From Pseudomonadota bacterium (GTDB lineage Bacteria > Pseudomonadota > Alphaproteobacteria > Rickettsiales > SXRF01): a stretch of DNA of 64,000 nucleotides. The stretch is from contig CAUJHR010000010.1 of NCBI GenBank assembly GCA_963205195.1, forward strand, positions 1 to 64,000, written 5' to 3'. The stretch's first letter is position 1; each line of letters starts with the position of its first letter. The translations under genes were made by a program, and so were the position numbers. The notes under the pieces were generated by a model. It did not search any database. It was not told where the DNA came from and worked only from the letters and a program-made list of their open reading frames with translations. Positions 1-10,594 of this stretch are shown one piece after another.

Positions 1-148
1 TGTGCCATTAGTTGTGCGCTTGGAAGGCACCAACGTGGAGCTTGGCAAAAAAATGCTGGCTTCTTCCGGACTAGCCATAACCCCTGCCGATAATCTTGCC
101 GACGCTGCAGAAAAGATCGTCGCCGCTGTTAAAAAGAAAGCTGCTTAA
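1..148 (+). CDS. sucC: Succinyl-CoA ligase beta subunit, C-terminal end (partial)
   Basis: The window opens inside a reading frame (first full codon at base 2) that ends at TAA 146-148 and translates to a tail of about 48 residues including [11 protein letters not shown] and a lysine-rich end. In the SucC family the motif [10 protein letters not shown] lies in the C-terminal ligase domain close to the end of the protein. The frame stops 11 bases before sucD, the usual sucCD order, and together they would form the ADP/GDP-forming succinyl-CoA synthetase of the TCA cycle. The identification rests on this short tail plus context; the ATP-grasp part is outside the window. Confidence 0.9.
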   Translation, partial: VPLVVRLEGTNVELGKKMLASSGLAITPADNLADAAEKIVAAVKKKAA

Positions 149-159
149 AGGAAACACAT

Positions 160-1044
160 ATGTCTATTTTAATAAATAAAAACACAAAAGTAATCTGTCA
201 GGGTTTCACAGGCCGCGAAGGAACTTACCACTCCGAACAGGCGGTAGCTTACGGAACCAAAATGGTTGGCGGCGTGACTCCCGGCAAAGGCGGCACCACG
301 CATATCGACCTTCCTGTTTTCGATACGGTTGAAGAAGCTGCACAGAAAACCGGTGCCAATGCTTCGGTAATTTATGTTCCGCCTAAATTCGCGGCAGATG
401 CTATTTTAGAAGCTATTGACGCAGAGCTGGAACTGGTTATCTGCATCACCGAAGGAATCCCGGTTCTTGACATGGTGAAAGTAAAACGCGCCCTTTCAGG
501 AAGCAAAACACGTCTTGTCGGGCCAAACTGCCCAGGAGTTATCACACCCGGCGAATGCAAGATCGGTATCATGCCGGGGCATATTCACAAAAAAGGTTCT
601 GTTGGTATTGTTTCGCGCTCAGGCACCCTCACCTATGAAGCAGTTGCACAAACTTCAGCAGAAGGTCTTGGCCAATCCACCTGCGTGGGTATTGGCGGCG
701 ACCCGGTTAACGGCACCAATTTTATCGACGTGCTGGAACTTTTCCTCGCTGATCCAGAAACCCAATCTATCGTGATGATCGGTGAGATCGGCGGCGACGC
801 GGAAGAGCAGGCAGCCGATTTCTTAAAACGCAGCAAAGTGAAAAAACCAGTAGTTGGCTTTATTGCTGGCCGCACAGCACCTCCGGGCAGGCGCATGGGT
901 CATGCTGGCGCGATAGTTTCCGGCGGCAAAGGCGGCGCTGAAGATAAAATTGAAGCCATGAAATCGGCGGGAATTATCGTTAGCGATTCACCTGCTAACC
1001 TTGGGCGCACAATGGCAGAACTGCTTAAGAAAAAAGCAGCTTAA
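160..1044 (+). CDS. sucD: Succinyl-CoA ligase alpha subunit
   Basis: The 294-residue protein has the family's usual length. The N-terminal half is a CoA-binding Rossmann domain (GFTGREGT near residue 16, [11 protein letters not shown] near 121), and the C-terminal half carries the phosphohistidine motif GHAGA, with the active histidine at about residue 248. It catalyses substrate-level phosphorylation by converting succinyl-CoA to succinate with SucC. The start ATG follows an AAAGGA ribosome-binding site. It lies between sucC and sucA, so a TCA-cycle transcript sucC-sucD-sucA is likely. No abnormal residues were noticed. Confidence 0.97.
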   Translation: MSILINKNTKVICQGFTGREGTYHSEQAVAYGTKMVGGVTPGKGGTTHIDLPVFDTVEEAAQKTGANASVIYVPPKFAADAILEAIDAELELVICITEGIPVLDMVKVKRALSGSKTRLVGPNCPGVITPGECKIGIMPGHIHKKGSVGIVSRSGTLTYEAVAQTSAEGLGQSTCVGIGGDPVNGTNFIDVLELFLADPETQSIVMIGEIGGDAEEQAADFLKRSKVKKPVVGFIAGRTAPPGRRMGHAGAIVSGGKGGAEDKIEAMKSAGIIVSDSPANLGRTMAELLKKKAA

Positions 1045-1072
1045 TATTATATATTCTGGGTTAAGGGATATT

Positions 1073-3967
1073 ATGTCACAGTTTGAAAACACTACCCCCC
1101 TATTCGCTGGTAACAGCGTTTTTATTGAAGAATTATATGATCGCTACATGCAGGACCCGCAGTCGGTTGATGCAAGCTGGCGCGATTTTTTCCGCGATAC
1201 CATGAATGGCGCAGCAGCAAGTGGCATAAAAGGTGCAAGCTGGGCGAAAGTCAAATCACAGGTTATTGGCGCTGTTGAAGAAATTCCTCAAAGCGCTCAA
1301 AAAGGCGACAAGGGGAAAAAAGCCCCCGCTTCCAATATAGCAGATGTTGAAAAATTTGCCCATGATTCCATCCGCGCTATCATGATGGTGCGGGCGTACC
1401 GTGTGCGCGGCCATCTTCTTGCCAATCTCGATCCTCTGGGAATAGAAATACATGCTCCCCATTCCGAACTTGATCCGGCAAGTTACGGCTTTACCGAATC
1501 TGATATGGAACGTGAAATTTTCCTCGATGGTTCATTGGGAATCAAAAAAGCTAAGCTCAAAGAAATAGTTGCCATACTTCGCCAGACCTATTGCGGCAAT
1601 ATCGGTGTGGAATTCATGCATATACAGCATCCCGAACAGAAAGCATGGATACAAAAGCGCTTCGAGCAAGATCACGGGCGTTTTGGTTTTTCCGACGCCG
1701 AGAAAAAATCCATATGGAATACCCTCGTTGAAGTTGAAGCTTTCGAGCAGTTCGTGCAGATAAAATACACCGGGACCAAACGCTTCTCCGCGCAAGGCGG
1801 GGATGCCCTGCTTCCAGCACTTGAATCAATCATAAATACCGCTGCCAAAGAAGGCGTAAAAGAAATTGTCATCGGCATGCCGCACCGAGGCCGCATGAAC
1901 GTACTTACCACCACCATGGGCAAGCCATACGCCGAATTACTTTCAATCTTCCAGGGCAATATGGATTTCCCTGATTGGGTAACATCTTCAGGTGATGTGA
2001 AATACCATCTTGGCACATCGTCTGACCGCGAAACCCCGTATGGGAAAATCCATCTCTCGCTGCTTGCTAACCCTTCGCACCTAGAGGCAGTCAATCCAGT
2101 TGTTGTGGGCAAGGTTCGCGCAAAACAGGATATTTATGGCGATACCGAAGAGAAAAGCACCGTAATGGGGCTTATGCTACATGGCGATGCTGCATTTTCA
2201 GGACAAGGTTCTGTGCCGGAAGTGCTGGCGCTTGCTGATCTGCGCGGCTACCGCACCGGAGGCACTGTGCATGTTATAGTGAACAACCAGATCGGTTTTA
2301 CCACCAGCCCCAAATATTCGCGCTTTACCCCTTACCCAACCGATGTAGCCAAAGCGGTTCAGGCGCCTATTTTCCATGTAAATGGCGACGACCCCGAAGC
2401 AGTTTCTTATGTTTGCCGCATGGCCACAGAATTCCGTCAGGCTTTCAAGCGTGACGCAGTAGTAGATATATTCTGCTATCGTAAGTATGGCCATAATGAA
2501 TCCGACGAACCGGCATTCACCCAACCGATCATGTACCGCGAGATCGCAAAAAAACCGCTGCCTGCGAAGATTTACTCCGACAGGCTGGTTTCTGAAGGAG
2601 TGCTGACACAGGAAGGCGTTGAAGAGAAATTTGCACAGTATAAAGCATTTTTTGAATCCGAATATGAAGCCGCCAAAACCTTCAAACCTAACAAAGCTGA
2701 CTGGCTGGAAGGCCAATGGGCTGGGCTGGAAAAAGCTAAAGGCGAACATCCCGAAGGCAATACCGGGGTTGATACTGAAACACTGAAAAAGATCGGCCTG
2801 GCGCTCGCTAAAAATCCTGAGTCAATCAAAGTGAATTCAAAGATCGTACGCCAGCTTGACGCAAAAAAAGTCATGATGGAAACCGGCTCCGGACTCGACT
2901 GGTCAATGGGTGAAGCGCTTGCTTTCGGCTCCTTGCTGGCTGAAGGTTCAGGTGTGCGTTTATCCGGGCAGGATTGCGGGCGCGGAACATTCTCGCATCG
3001 CCACAGTGTGCTGGTGGATCAGGAAACCGAGGAACGCTATGTACCTCTTAATAATCTTGGCGTGCAGCAAAAACCTTACGAGGTTATCGACAGCTCGCTT
3101 TCTGAATTCGCCATACTTGGTTTTGAATATGGCTACAGCATGGGGCTTCCTAATTACCTGACCATCTGGGAAGCGCAGTTCGGCGATTTCGCCAATGGCG
3201 CACAGGTTATTATTGACCAGTTTATTTCTTCTGGCGAAGCTAAATGGCTGCGTATGTCTGGCCTTGTCATGCTGCTGCCGCATGGATACGAAGGCCAGGG
3301 CCCCGAACATAGTTCAGCGCGTCTTGAGCGTTACCTCCAGCTCTGCGCGGAAGATAACATGCAGGTAGTTAACTGCACTACCCCTGCCAACTTCTTCCAT
3401 GCGCTGCGCCGCCAACTTAAACGCAATTTCCGCAAACCGCTGATCGTTATGACTCCGAAATCATTACTGCGCCATAAGCTCGCCGTTTCCGACCTAAAGG
3501 ATTTCGGCAAAGAAGCGCATTTCCAGCGCATTATTCCTGATAATGAAAAGCTGGTAAAGGATGATAAGATACGCCGCGTCATCATAACTTCAGGCAAGGT
3601 TTATTACGACCTGTTTGAAAGCCGCCATACACAGAATATAAACGACATCGCTATCATCCGCATGGAACAGTATTATCCATTCCCTGCACGTGAACTCGCC
3701 GCGGAACTTAAACGCTATAAGAACGCCGAAGTTATATGGTGCCAGGAAGAGCCTAAAAATATGGGCGCATGGAGCTTTGTAATGCCGCGTATAGACGATG
3801 TGCTGGCTGAAACAGGCCGCAACATCCGCGTGGGCTATACAGGCCGCCCGGAAGCTGCTTCACCTGCTGTTGGTTATCTGAAAGTACATGAACGCGAGCA
3901 GAAAGCACTGGTTGAACAGGCATTGAGTATGCAGACTGGGGTACTGAAGAAACTGGCTAAGGGCTAG
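1073..3967 (+). CDS. sucA: 2-oxoglutarate dehydrogenase E1 component
   Basis: Thiamine-diphosphate-dependent E1 of the 2-oxoglutarate dehydrogenase complex. The ORF track begins at 1001 inside sucD, but the ATG at 1073 fits much better: it lies just after sucD, follows AAGGGA, and gives MSQFENTT, the typical E1 N-terminus, with 964 residues. Visible motifs are MPHRGRMNVL near residue 270, GDAAFSGQG near 370 and NNQIGFTT near 403, which together bind thiamine diphosphate and magnesium. The N-terminal part (LFAGNSVFIEELYDRYMQDP) matches the E2-interaction region seen in proteobacterial OdhA/SucA. The E2 gene sucB does not follow; the next gene is on the opposite strand. Confidence 0.97.
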   Translation: MSQFENTTPLFAGNSVFIEELYDRYMQDPQSVDASWRDFFRDTMNGAAASGIKGASWAKVKSQVIGAVEEIPQSAQKGDKGKKAPASNIADVEKFAHDSIRAIMMVRAYRVRGHLLANLDPLGIEIHAPHSELDPASYGFTESDMEREIFLDGSLGIKKAKLKEIVAILRQTYCGNIGVEFMHIQHPEQKAWIQKRFEQDHGRFGFSDAEKKSIWNTLVEVEAFEQFVQIKYTGTKRFSAQGGDALLPALESIINTAAKEGVKEIVIGMPHRGRMNVLTTTMGKPYAELLSIFQGNMDFPDWVTSSGDVKYHLGTSSDRETPYGKIHLSLLANPSHLEAVNPVVVGKVRAKQDIYGDTEEKSTVMGLMLHGDAAFSGQGSVPEVLALADLRGYRTGGTVHVIVNNQIGFTTSPKYSRFTPYPTDVAKAVQAPIFHVNGDDPEAVSYVCRMATEFRQAFKRDAVVDIFCYRKYGHNESDEPAFTQPIMYREIAKKPLPAKIYSDRLVSEGVLTQEGVEEKFAQYKAFFESEYEAAKTFKPNKADWLEGQWAGLEKAKGEHPEGNTGVDTETLKKIGLALAKNPESIKVNSKIVRQLDAKKVMMETGSGLDWSMGEALAFGSLLAEGSGVRLSGQDCGRGTFSHRHSVLVDQETEERYVPLNNLGVQQKPYEVIDSSLSEFAILGFEYGYSMGLPNYLTIWEAQFGDFANGAQVIIDQFISSGEAKWLRMSGLVMLLPHGYEGQGPEHSSARLERYLQLCAEDNMQVVNCTTPANFFHALRRQLKRNFRKPLIVMTPKSLLRHKLAVSDLKDFGKEAHFQRIIPDNEKLVKDDKIRRVIITSGKVYYDLFESRHTQNINDIAIIRMEQYYPFPARELAAELKRYKNAEVIWCQEEPKNMGAWSFVMPRIDDVLAETGRNIRVGYTGRPEAASPAVGYLKVHEREQKALVEQALSMQTGVLKKLAKG

Positions 3968-3972
3968 CTAAT

Positions 3973-4476
3973 CTACCTGCTATTGCCTTTATCCTGATCC
4001 TGGTCTTTTCCAGACATTTCTTTAAATATATTCTTGCTATTTGCAACCATTAGCAATGCACCAAGCGTAATACCACTTGCCGTCAATGATTCAATATGCA
4101 CGCTTTGTTTATTAAGTTTATTGAGGTTCTGGTAATGTTTGAATATATTTTTAAATCCTAATACGGAAGCAGCTTCTTTAAGGTCAGTTCTTCCTTTTCT
4201 TCTTATTTCAGCAATTTCTTCGTTAACGTCAGGTATAAAACTTTTCTTTTCACCATCTACCCTTACAGAGGCTTTAACAATATCTGACCTGATACCATCA
4301 GCAATATCTTTAAGTGGGCCATCCTTTAATTTCTCAAAAGATTTTTCCTCGGTATTAGCATGGGCAACCGATAAACCTATAATTGCAGAAGCCGGGTAAG
4401 CGGCAATATTTAGCAATTCTCCAGGACTCCATTTCCTGGGTTTCTTAATGCCTTCTTCTTCGGTTACTACAGCCAC
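3973..4476 (-). CDS. Hypothetical protein with two possible membrane segments
   Basis: I do not recognise this 167-residue protein. It is basic and charged, with a hydrophobic stretch near residues 22-40 (LLNIAAYPASAIIGLSVA) and another near 130-147 (TASGITLGALLMVAN); the middle (about 45-120) is polar and probably helical. The start in the track is a GTG with only a weak upstream purine tract, so the true N-terminus is uncertain. It converges on sucA with a 5-base gap and lies downstream of prfC on the same strand, separated by 118 bases. Composition is similar to its neighbours. No function is inferred. Confidence 0.55.
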   Translation of the reverse strand: MAVVTEEEGIKKPRKWSPGELLNIAAYPASAIIGLSVAHANTEEKSFEKLKDGPLKDIADGIRSDIVKASVRVDGEKKSFIPDVNEEIAEIRRKGRTDLKEAASVLGFKNIFKHYQNLNKLNKQSVHIESLTASGITLGALLMVANSKNIFKEMSGKDQDQDKGNSR

Positions 4477-4594
4477 AAAAAACCCGTATTTGTTTGGTTA
4501 TACAGCAATAATATTAACAATAATCCCAAAACCGTACAAGTTACAGTTCCGTGACATGGAAATCACATAATATTAATCTTAATATCCTATTGAA

Positions 4595-6187
4595 TTAGCT
4601 AAATTCCCGCGTCTTTAAAAATTCAATATCCGGGAAATCTTTCGCGATTCGGTCCAGATGCCAGGCATTAGGCGCAAGATAGGCAAGAGCACCTGAAGCA
4701 TCCTCGGCGGTATTGTATTTATTGCGCTCGGCAAATTCACGTGCCTTTTCGGGGGTTTTTGCTTTCACCCAACGGGCATTGGTATATGGCACAGCTTCAA
4801 AGCTGCCGCGCACCCCATATTCGGAAAGCAGGCGCGAGGCGATAACGTCAAATTGCAATTGACCGACCACTCCGATGATCCAAGGTGAACCATCCAACGG
4901 CTTAAATATTTGCGATGCACCCTCTTCCGCAAGTTGCTCCAGCGCTGCTTTTAGCTGCTTGGATTTAAGCGGGTCATCAAGGCGTACACGCTGGAAAAGT
5001 TCGGGCGCGAAATTGGGGATACCGCTGAAAACCAGCTGTTCGCCCTCGGTAAGTGCATCACCAATATGCAGATGGCCATGCCCAGGAATACCCAGAATAT
5101 CGCCCGGCCATGCTTCCTCAGCCAGTTCACGCTCACGGGCGAGGAACAATACCGGATTATTAAGCGCCAAAGTTTTACCGCTTCGCACATGCAAGACCTT
5201 CATCCCACGTGTATATTTCCCAGAACAGATACGTACGAAAGCTATGCGGTCTCGATGATTTTTATCCATATTCGCCTGAATTTTAAATACAAATCCGGTG
5301 AATTTAGGCTCATCTGGTGCAATTGCCCGTGGCTCAGCTTCCTGAATTCTTGGGCTGGGCGCAACTTCGCACAAAGCCTCAAGAAGTTCGCGCACGCCAA
5401 AATTATTAACAGCACTGCCGAAAAACACCGGGGTCAAATGCCCTTCCAGATAATGTTCGCGGTTAAATGCCGGATAGATAGCCTTTACCATCGCCACTTC
5501 CTCACGGAAAGTAGCAAGTTCGCCAGCCGGGATATGTTCATCCAGCGCCGGGTCATCAGCTCCGGTAAACTGCATTGCATCAGAGATTTTTGAGCCATGA
5601 CCGCTTTCAAACAGATAAAGGCTGTCCGTAACCAAATTAAAGCAGCCACGGAAACGCTCACCCATGCCAATCGGCCAGGTTATCGGGCATACATCAAGCG
5701 CCAGGGTTTTTTCTATTTCATCAAGCAGCGCAAAAGGTTCTTTCACCTCGCGGTCCATTTTATTGATGAAGGTAATAACAGGTGTATCGCGCAGGCGGCA
5801 AACCTCAAACAATTTAAGTGTCTGTTCTTCAATACCTTTTGCACCATCCAGCACCATAACCGCCGAATCAACTGCCGTAAGTGTGCGGTACGTATCCTCG
5901 GAGAAATCCTTATGGCCCGGTGTATCAAGCAAATTTATGGTGTTTTTACCATATTCAAAGGTCATTACCGAAGCGGTTACCGAAATACCGCGCTGTTGCT
6001 CGATTGCCATCCAGTCCGAACGTGCTGATTGCCCGCCCTTTTTGGCCTTTACCGCACCCGCAAGATGTATCGCGCCGCCAAAAAGCAATAATTTCTCGGT
6101 AAGCGTGGTTTTACCGGCGTCAGGATGCGAAATAATCGCGAAAGTCCGGCGGTTTATATAGGGTGCTATAGTTGCTTCATATGTCAT
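4595..6187 (-). CDS. prfC: Peptide chain release factor 3
   Basis: A 530-residue translational GTPase that recycles RF1 and RF2 from the ribosome after termination. The P-loop SHPDAGKTTL is near residue 20, switch II DTPGHKDFSEDT near 90, and NKMDRE near 142. A domain II beta-barrel and the C-terminal RF3 domain follow. The length matches the Escherichia coli protein (529 residues), and the segment QLQFDVIASRL near the C-terminus is typical of RF3 rather than EF-G. It stands alone on the minus strand with its 5' end facing the divergent lipoprotein gene at 6271. Confidence 0.96.
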   Translation of the reverse strand: MTYEATIAPYINRRTFAIISHPDAGKTTLTEKLLLFGGAIHLAGAVKAKKGGQSARSDWMAIEQQRGISVTASVMTFEYGKNTINLLDTPGHKDFSEDTYRTLTAVDSAVMVLDGAKGIEEQTLKLFEVCRLRDTPVITFINKMDREVKEPFALLDEIEKTLALDVCPITWPIGMGERFRGCFNLVTDSLYLFESGHGSKISDAMQFTGADDPALDEHIPAGELATFREEVAMVKAIYPAFNREHYLEGHLTPVFFGSAVNNFGVRELLEALCEVAPSPRIQEAEPRAIAPDEPKFTGFVFKIQANMDKNHRDRIAFVRICSGKYTRGMKVLHVRSGKTLALNNPVLFLARERELAEEAWPGDILGIPGHGHLHIGDALTEGEQLVFSGIPNFAPELFQRVRLDDPLKSKQLKAALEQLAEEGASQIFKPLDGSPWIIGVVGQLQFDVIASRLLSEYGVRGSFEAVPYTNARWVKAKTPEKAREFAERNKYNTAEDASGALAYLAPNAWHLDRIAKDFPDIEFLKTREFS

Positions 6188-6252
6188 AGCCCGCGTCTAT
6201 ACAGCCAGCGCAGCAAAGATTCAATAAATTAAGTTTTATCGCAGGAAATATA

Positions 6253-6261
6253 TGCTATAAT
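6253..6261 (+). promoter_or_regulatory. Extended -10 promoter (TGCTATAAT) for the lipoprotein-obgE run
   Basis: TGCTATAAT is a perfect extended -10 element. No good -35 is visible at the expected distance, as is usual for extended -10 promoters. A start of transcription about 7 bases downstream would fall only a few bases before the ATG at 6271, so the first mRNA would be nearly leaderless. No Shine-Dalgarno sequence is present before that ATG. Confidence 0.55.
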
Positions 6262-6270
6262 GCCCATATT

Positions 6271-6573
6271 ATGAAAAAATATTTAGTTATATCAGCATTA
6301 GCACTCACACTTTCCGGTTGCAAACCACTATGGCTAAGCTTCGTTGATCCCCCAGGGCCGCCTGAATATAAATTAGGCTGGGAAGACGGCTGTGATAGTG
6401 GTATGTCAGCAGAAGGCGGCTGGGCTGACAAAATGATGCATGGTTTCAAGAAACGCCCGGAAATGGCGGCGAACGACCAGTATAAGCAGGCATGGAATGA
6501 GGGTTTCACTTATTGCCGCTTCTCTTATGCTTCCTCCAAGGAAAAAGTTACCTTTGAAGATATTGGCTGGTAA
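6271..6573 (+). CDS. Small lipoprotein, function unknown
   Basis: A 100-residue protein with a lipoprotein signal peptide: positively charged MKK, a hydrophobic core, and lipobox LSGC with the acylated cysteine at residue 17. The mature part contains GWEDGCDSG near residue 38 and a second related segment AWNEGFTYCRFSY near 75, with three further cysteines or paired aromatic residues. The repeated G-W/W-x-x-G pattern suggests an internal duplication, but I do not recognise a family. It is 9 bases upstream of obgE and probably the first gene of that run. The start has no Shine-Dalgarno sequence and may be read from a leaderless transcript. Confidence 0.75.
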   Translation: MKKYLVISALALTLSGCKPLWLSFVDPPGPPEYKLGWEDGCDSGMSAEGGWADKMMHGFKKRPEMAANDQYKQAWNEGFTYCRFSYASSKEKVTFEDIGW

Positions 6574-6579
6574 TTATAG

Positions 6580-7589
<1,010 letters not shown>

Positions 7590-7590
<1 letters not shown>

Positions 7591-8696
7591 TGTTAAGCAC
7601 CGCCAAACGCATTGTCATAAAAATAGGCTCGTCGCTTATAATCGGTGACAGTAATGAAGCGCGAAAAAACTGGCTTGTATCCCTTGCCTCAGACATTGCT
7701 GAATTAAAAAAAAGCGGCAAGGAAATAATAGTTGTAACGTCGGGCGCTGTTGCATTGGGCAGGAAACCTCTGGGTTATGGACTCAGGCAACTTGTTTTGG
7801 AAGAAAAACAAGCCGCCGCTGCCTGCGGACAGATAACTCTTTTTTCCTTATGGGCAGAAACCTTGAAAACTGTTGGCCTTTCATCGGCACAGATACTGCT
7901 TACCGCCGATGACAGTATCAACCGCAAACGCTATTTGAATGCCCGCAATACGCTGGAAACTTTGCTCGAAAATCCGGCCATAGTTCCAATAATAAATGAA
8001 AACGATACTGTAGCGACTGCCGAGCTGCGCTTTGGCGATAATGACCGGCTGGCAGCGCGTGTTGCTCAAATGGCAGGCGCTGACCTGCTTATTTTATTTT
8101 CTGATATTGACGGGCTATATGACGCCGACCCACGCACAAATAAAAATGCAAAATTCCAGGAAAAAATCACCGAGATAACTCCTGATATTGAAAAAATGGC
8201 AGGCGGTGCCGGGAGCCTGGTGGGAACCGGCGGTATGGCAACAAAGATCGCGGCTGCGAAGATCGCAACCAATGCAGGCTGCAATATGATTATAGCAAAA
8301 GGGATAGATGACCACCCGCTTAAAGCTCTGGCAGATGGCGGCAGGTCAACAATATTCCTTGCGAAAGAAAATCCGCTTTCCGCACGCAAACACTGGATAG
8401 CCGGAACATTGTATTCCGCCGGAACTATAACTATCGACTCAGGCGCTGCTAAAGCATTGCATAGTGGCAAAAGCCTGCTTCCTGCTGGAGTAACTAATGT
8501 TACAGGCATGTTTGACCGTGGTGATGCAGTTATTATACAGGATAGTGAAGGCAAGCGTTTAGGGCGCGGTCTCATCTCTTATGATGCCGAGGATGCCAAG
8601 CGGATAATCGGCAAGAAAAGTGCAGAGATCGAGCAGATTTTGGGGTTCAAACGCCGTGATGTTTTGATCCACCGCGATGATATGGTATTAGAATAA
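7590..8696 (+). CDS. proB: Glutamate 5-kinase
   Basis: First enzyme of proline synthesis, phosphorylating glutamate at the gamma position. The 368 residues comprise an amino-acid-kinase domain (KIGSSLI near residue 10, FGDNDRLAARVA near 150, GTGGMATKIAAAKIA near 210) and a C-terminal PUA domain (about 275-355). The length fits the long, PUA-containing form. It overlaps obgE by one base and pdxJ by one base (TAATG in both cases). proA is not in this window; the obgE-proB pairing is a common bacterial arrangement. Confidence 0.96.
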
Positions 8697-9415
8697 TGCT
8701 GCGCCTTGGGGTAAATATCGACCATGTGGCAACCCTGCGTAATGCTCGCGGCGGCATTCATCCCTGCCCTGTTCGTGCAGCACTGATCGCGCAGGAAGCT
8801 GGCGCACACAGCATTACCGCCCACTTACGCGAAGACAGGCGGCATATAAAAGATATAGATATTGAACGTCTGAACAATGAAGTGCCCCTGCCGCTTAATC
8901 TTGAGATGGCAGCAACCGATGAAATGCTGGCTATAGCCCTTAAAATAAAACCACATGCTGTTTGCCTCGTTCCCGAAAAACGGGCAGAATTAACTACCGA
9001 AGGGGGGCTGGATGTTGCAGCTCATGAAGTTACCCTTAAGCCTTACATAAAAAAAATACAGGATAATGGAAGCCGTGTTTCGCTGTTCATTGATGCTAAT
9101 AAAAAACAGGTGGAAGCAGCAAAAAAATGCGGCGCACGTGCGATTGAACTTCACACTGGAACATACGCAGAGAATCCATCGCCCGACAATCTCGACGCCA
9201 TAGCACAAGCAGCCAAATATGCAAAAAGCATGGGGTTGGAAGTTCATGCAGGACACGGGTTGAATTTCGAAAACACTGGAAACATCGCAGCAATTCCTGA
9301 AATTATAGAACTTAATATCGGACATTTTTTAATTGGAGAATCCATATTTACTGGTCTTAAACCAGCCATAATACAAATGCTGGATATAATGAACAAGGCG
9401 CGAGATAGCTTATGA
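8696..9415 (+). CDS. pdxJ: Pyridoxine 5'-phosphate synthase
   Basis: Condenses 1-deoxyxylulose 5-phosphate with 3-amino-2-oxopropyl phosphate to give pyridoxine 5'-phosphate, the last ring-forming step of the DXP-dependent vitamin B6 route. The 239-residue TIM barrel shows LGVNIDHVATLRNARG at the N-terminus, HLREDRRHI near residue 45, ELHTGTYA near 148 and HAGHGLN near 182, all characteristic of PdxJ. It starts in the proB stop (TAATG) and overlaps acpS by four bases (ATGA). The pdxJ-acpS pairing is widespread in proteobacteria. Confidence 0.97.
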   Translation: MLRLGVNIDHVATLRNARGGIHPCPVRAALIAQEAGAHSITAHLREDRRHIKDIDIERLNNEVPLPLNLEMAATDEMLAIALKIKPHAVCLVPEKRAELTTEGGLDVAAHEVTLKPYIKKIQDNGSRVSLFIDANKKQVEAAKKCGARAIELHTGTYAENPSPDNLDAIAQAAKYAKSMGLEVHAGHGLNFENTGNIAAIPEIIELNIGHFLIGESIFTGLKPAIIQMLDIMNKARDSL

Positions 9416-9831
9416 TACTAGGCATCGGAAATGACCTGGTAGACATCCACCGTATTGAGGATTCGCTCAAGCGCTTTGGCGAGCGTTTTGAAAAAAGGGT
9501 ATTTACCAAGAACGAACAGAATTATGCAAGGCGCAGAAAAAACGGTGATATTGAAGCAATGGCAGCGATATATGCCAAGCGTTTTGCTGCAAAAGAAGCT
9601 TGTTACAAGGCATTGGGAACACTACATAACGGTATCAGCTGGCTGGACATGGAAGTCGTAAATGATAAGAACCGCGCACCGCAAATGAAGCTTTATGGCA
9701 ATGCCCTAAAACAACTTGAAAAGATTACCCCTCCAGGCAGCGAGGCTAAAATTCTTTTAACTATGGCCGATGAATATCCATACGCGCAAGCCTATGTAGT
9801 AATAGATTCAATTCCGCTTAATATAAGGTAG
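9412..9831 (+). CDS. acpS: Holo-[acyl-carrier-protein] synthase
   Basis: Transfers 4'-phosphopantetheine from CoA to the apo acyl carrier protein. The 139 residues carry the N-terminal metal-binding motif GIGNDLVDIHRIE (aspartates at 8 and 11) and the second motif KRFAAKEACYKALG at about 56-69, which holds the metal-binding glutamate. The start overlaps the end of pdxJ by ATGA, and hemD follows 2 bases later. The family is usually 120-140 residues long, so this is full length. Confidence 0.95.
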   Translation: MILGIGNDLVDIHRIEDSLKRFGERFEKRVFTKNEQNYARRRKNGDIEAMAAIYAKRFAAKEACYKALGTLHNGISWLDMEVVNDKNRAPQMKLYGNALKQLEKITPPGSEAKILLTMADEYPYAQAYVVIDSIPLNIR

Positions 9832-9833
9832 CT

Positions 9834-10592
9834 ATGACAATTGATAATGCAAACAAACCTATTGTTATCACCCGCCCGCTTGGTGACGAAATAATACTGC
9901 GCGACGAGCTTCTGGAGCGCGGCTATCAGGTTATACATGAACCTCTTACTGATATTTTCCTGCGCCATGACCTTCGCCTGAATGTAGAACACGCCCTGCT
10001 TAACGATCCCGATGCCATAATAATAACCAGCAAGCATGGGGTACAGGCTCTGGCTTTGCTTACTGACCTGCGTGATATGTTCCTTCTTTGCGTAGGAGAA
10101 GCAACTGCTAATATTGCAATCCAGCTTGGCTTTGACCGTGTAAGCGTTACCGGGGAAACAGTTGAGCACCTCGTAGATTATATACTCGATTGCTATGATG
10201 AAGATTCGCGTTTCTTGTATATATCCGGCGAACATATAACCACTGACTTAAGCGAAGAGCTCAGTGTGCGCGGTATGGAAGTGGAACGTATCGCCGCTTA
10301 TGAAGCTATCGCCAGCGAAGCACTTTCCGATACGCTGGTAGAGCAGATAAGGCGCGGACAAATCGGAAGCCTTACATTTTTCTCCGTCCGCACAGCCGAT
10401 ATTTTCCTGAAGCTTGCCGAAAAAAGCGATATTTTAGATTCAATTAAAAAAATGGAGGCTTTCTGCTTAAGCGAAGCTATCGCCCATAGCCTTGAAAAAG
10501 GTACTTGGAAGGCGATTTACTGTTCAAGAAAGCCAACGCTTGCATCTATGGTGAGTTGCATAGATAATGTATACAGAAATATTAAGGATTAA
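9834..10592 (+). CDS. hemD: Uroporphyrinogen-III synthase
   Basis: A 252-residue protein that cyclises and isomerises hydroxymethylbilane in heme synthesis. The family is poorly conserved, and recognition comes from the N-terminal ITRP-like segment, DPDAIIITSKHGVQAL near residue 55, SRFLYISGEH near 124, and SLTFFSVRTADIF near 182, plus its position upstream of mitofilin and hemY. It is 2 bases from acpS and 2 bases from the next gene, so probably cotranscribed. hemC is not in the window. Confidence 0.88.
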   Translation: MTIDNANKPIVITRPLGDEIILRDELLERGYQVIHEPLTDIFLRHDLRLNVEHALLNDPDAIIITSKHGVQALALLTDLRDMFLLCVGEATANIAIQLGFDRVSVTGETVEHLVDYILDCYDEDSRFLYISGEHITTDLSEELSVRGMEVERIAAYEAIASEALSDTLVEQIRRGQIGSLTFFSVRTADIFLKLAEKSDILDSIKKMEAFCLSEAIAHSLEKGTWKAIYCSRKPTLASMVSCIDNVYRNIKD

Positions 10593-10594
10593 AC

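Noticed and set aside
2198-2749. 183-residue minus-strand ORF inside sucA
   Set aside because: Lies wholly opposite the conserved sucA frame and shows no family motif.
4530-4565. TTCC...GGAA palindrome downstream of prfC
   Set aside because: Too short and weak to support an operator or terminator call.
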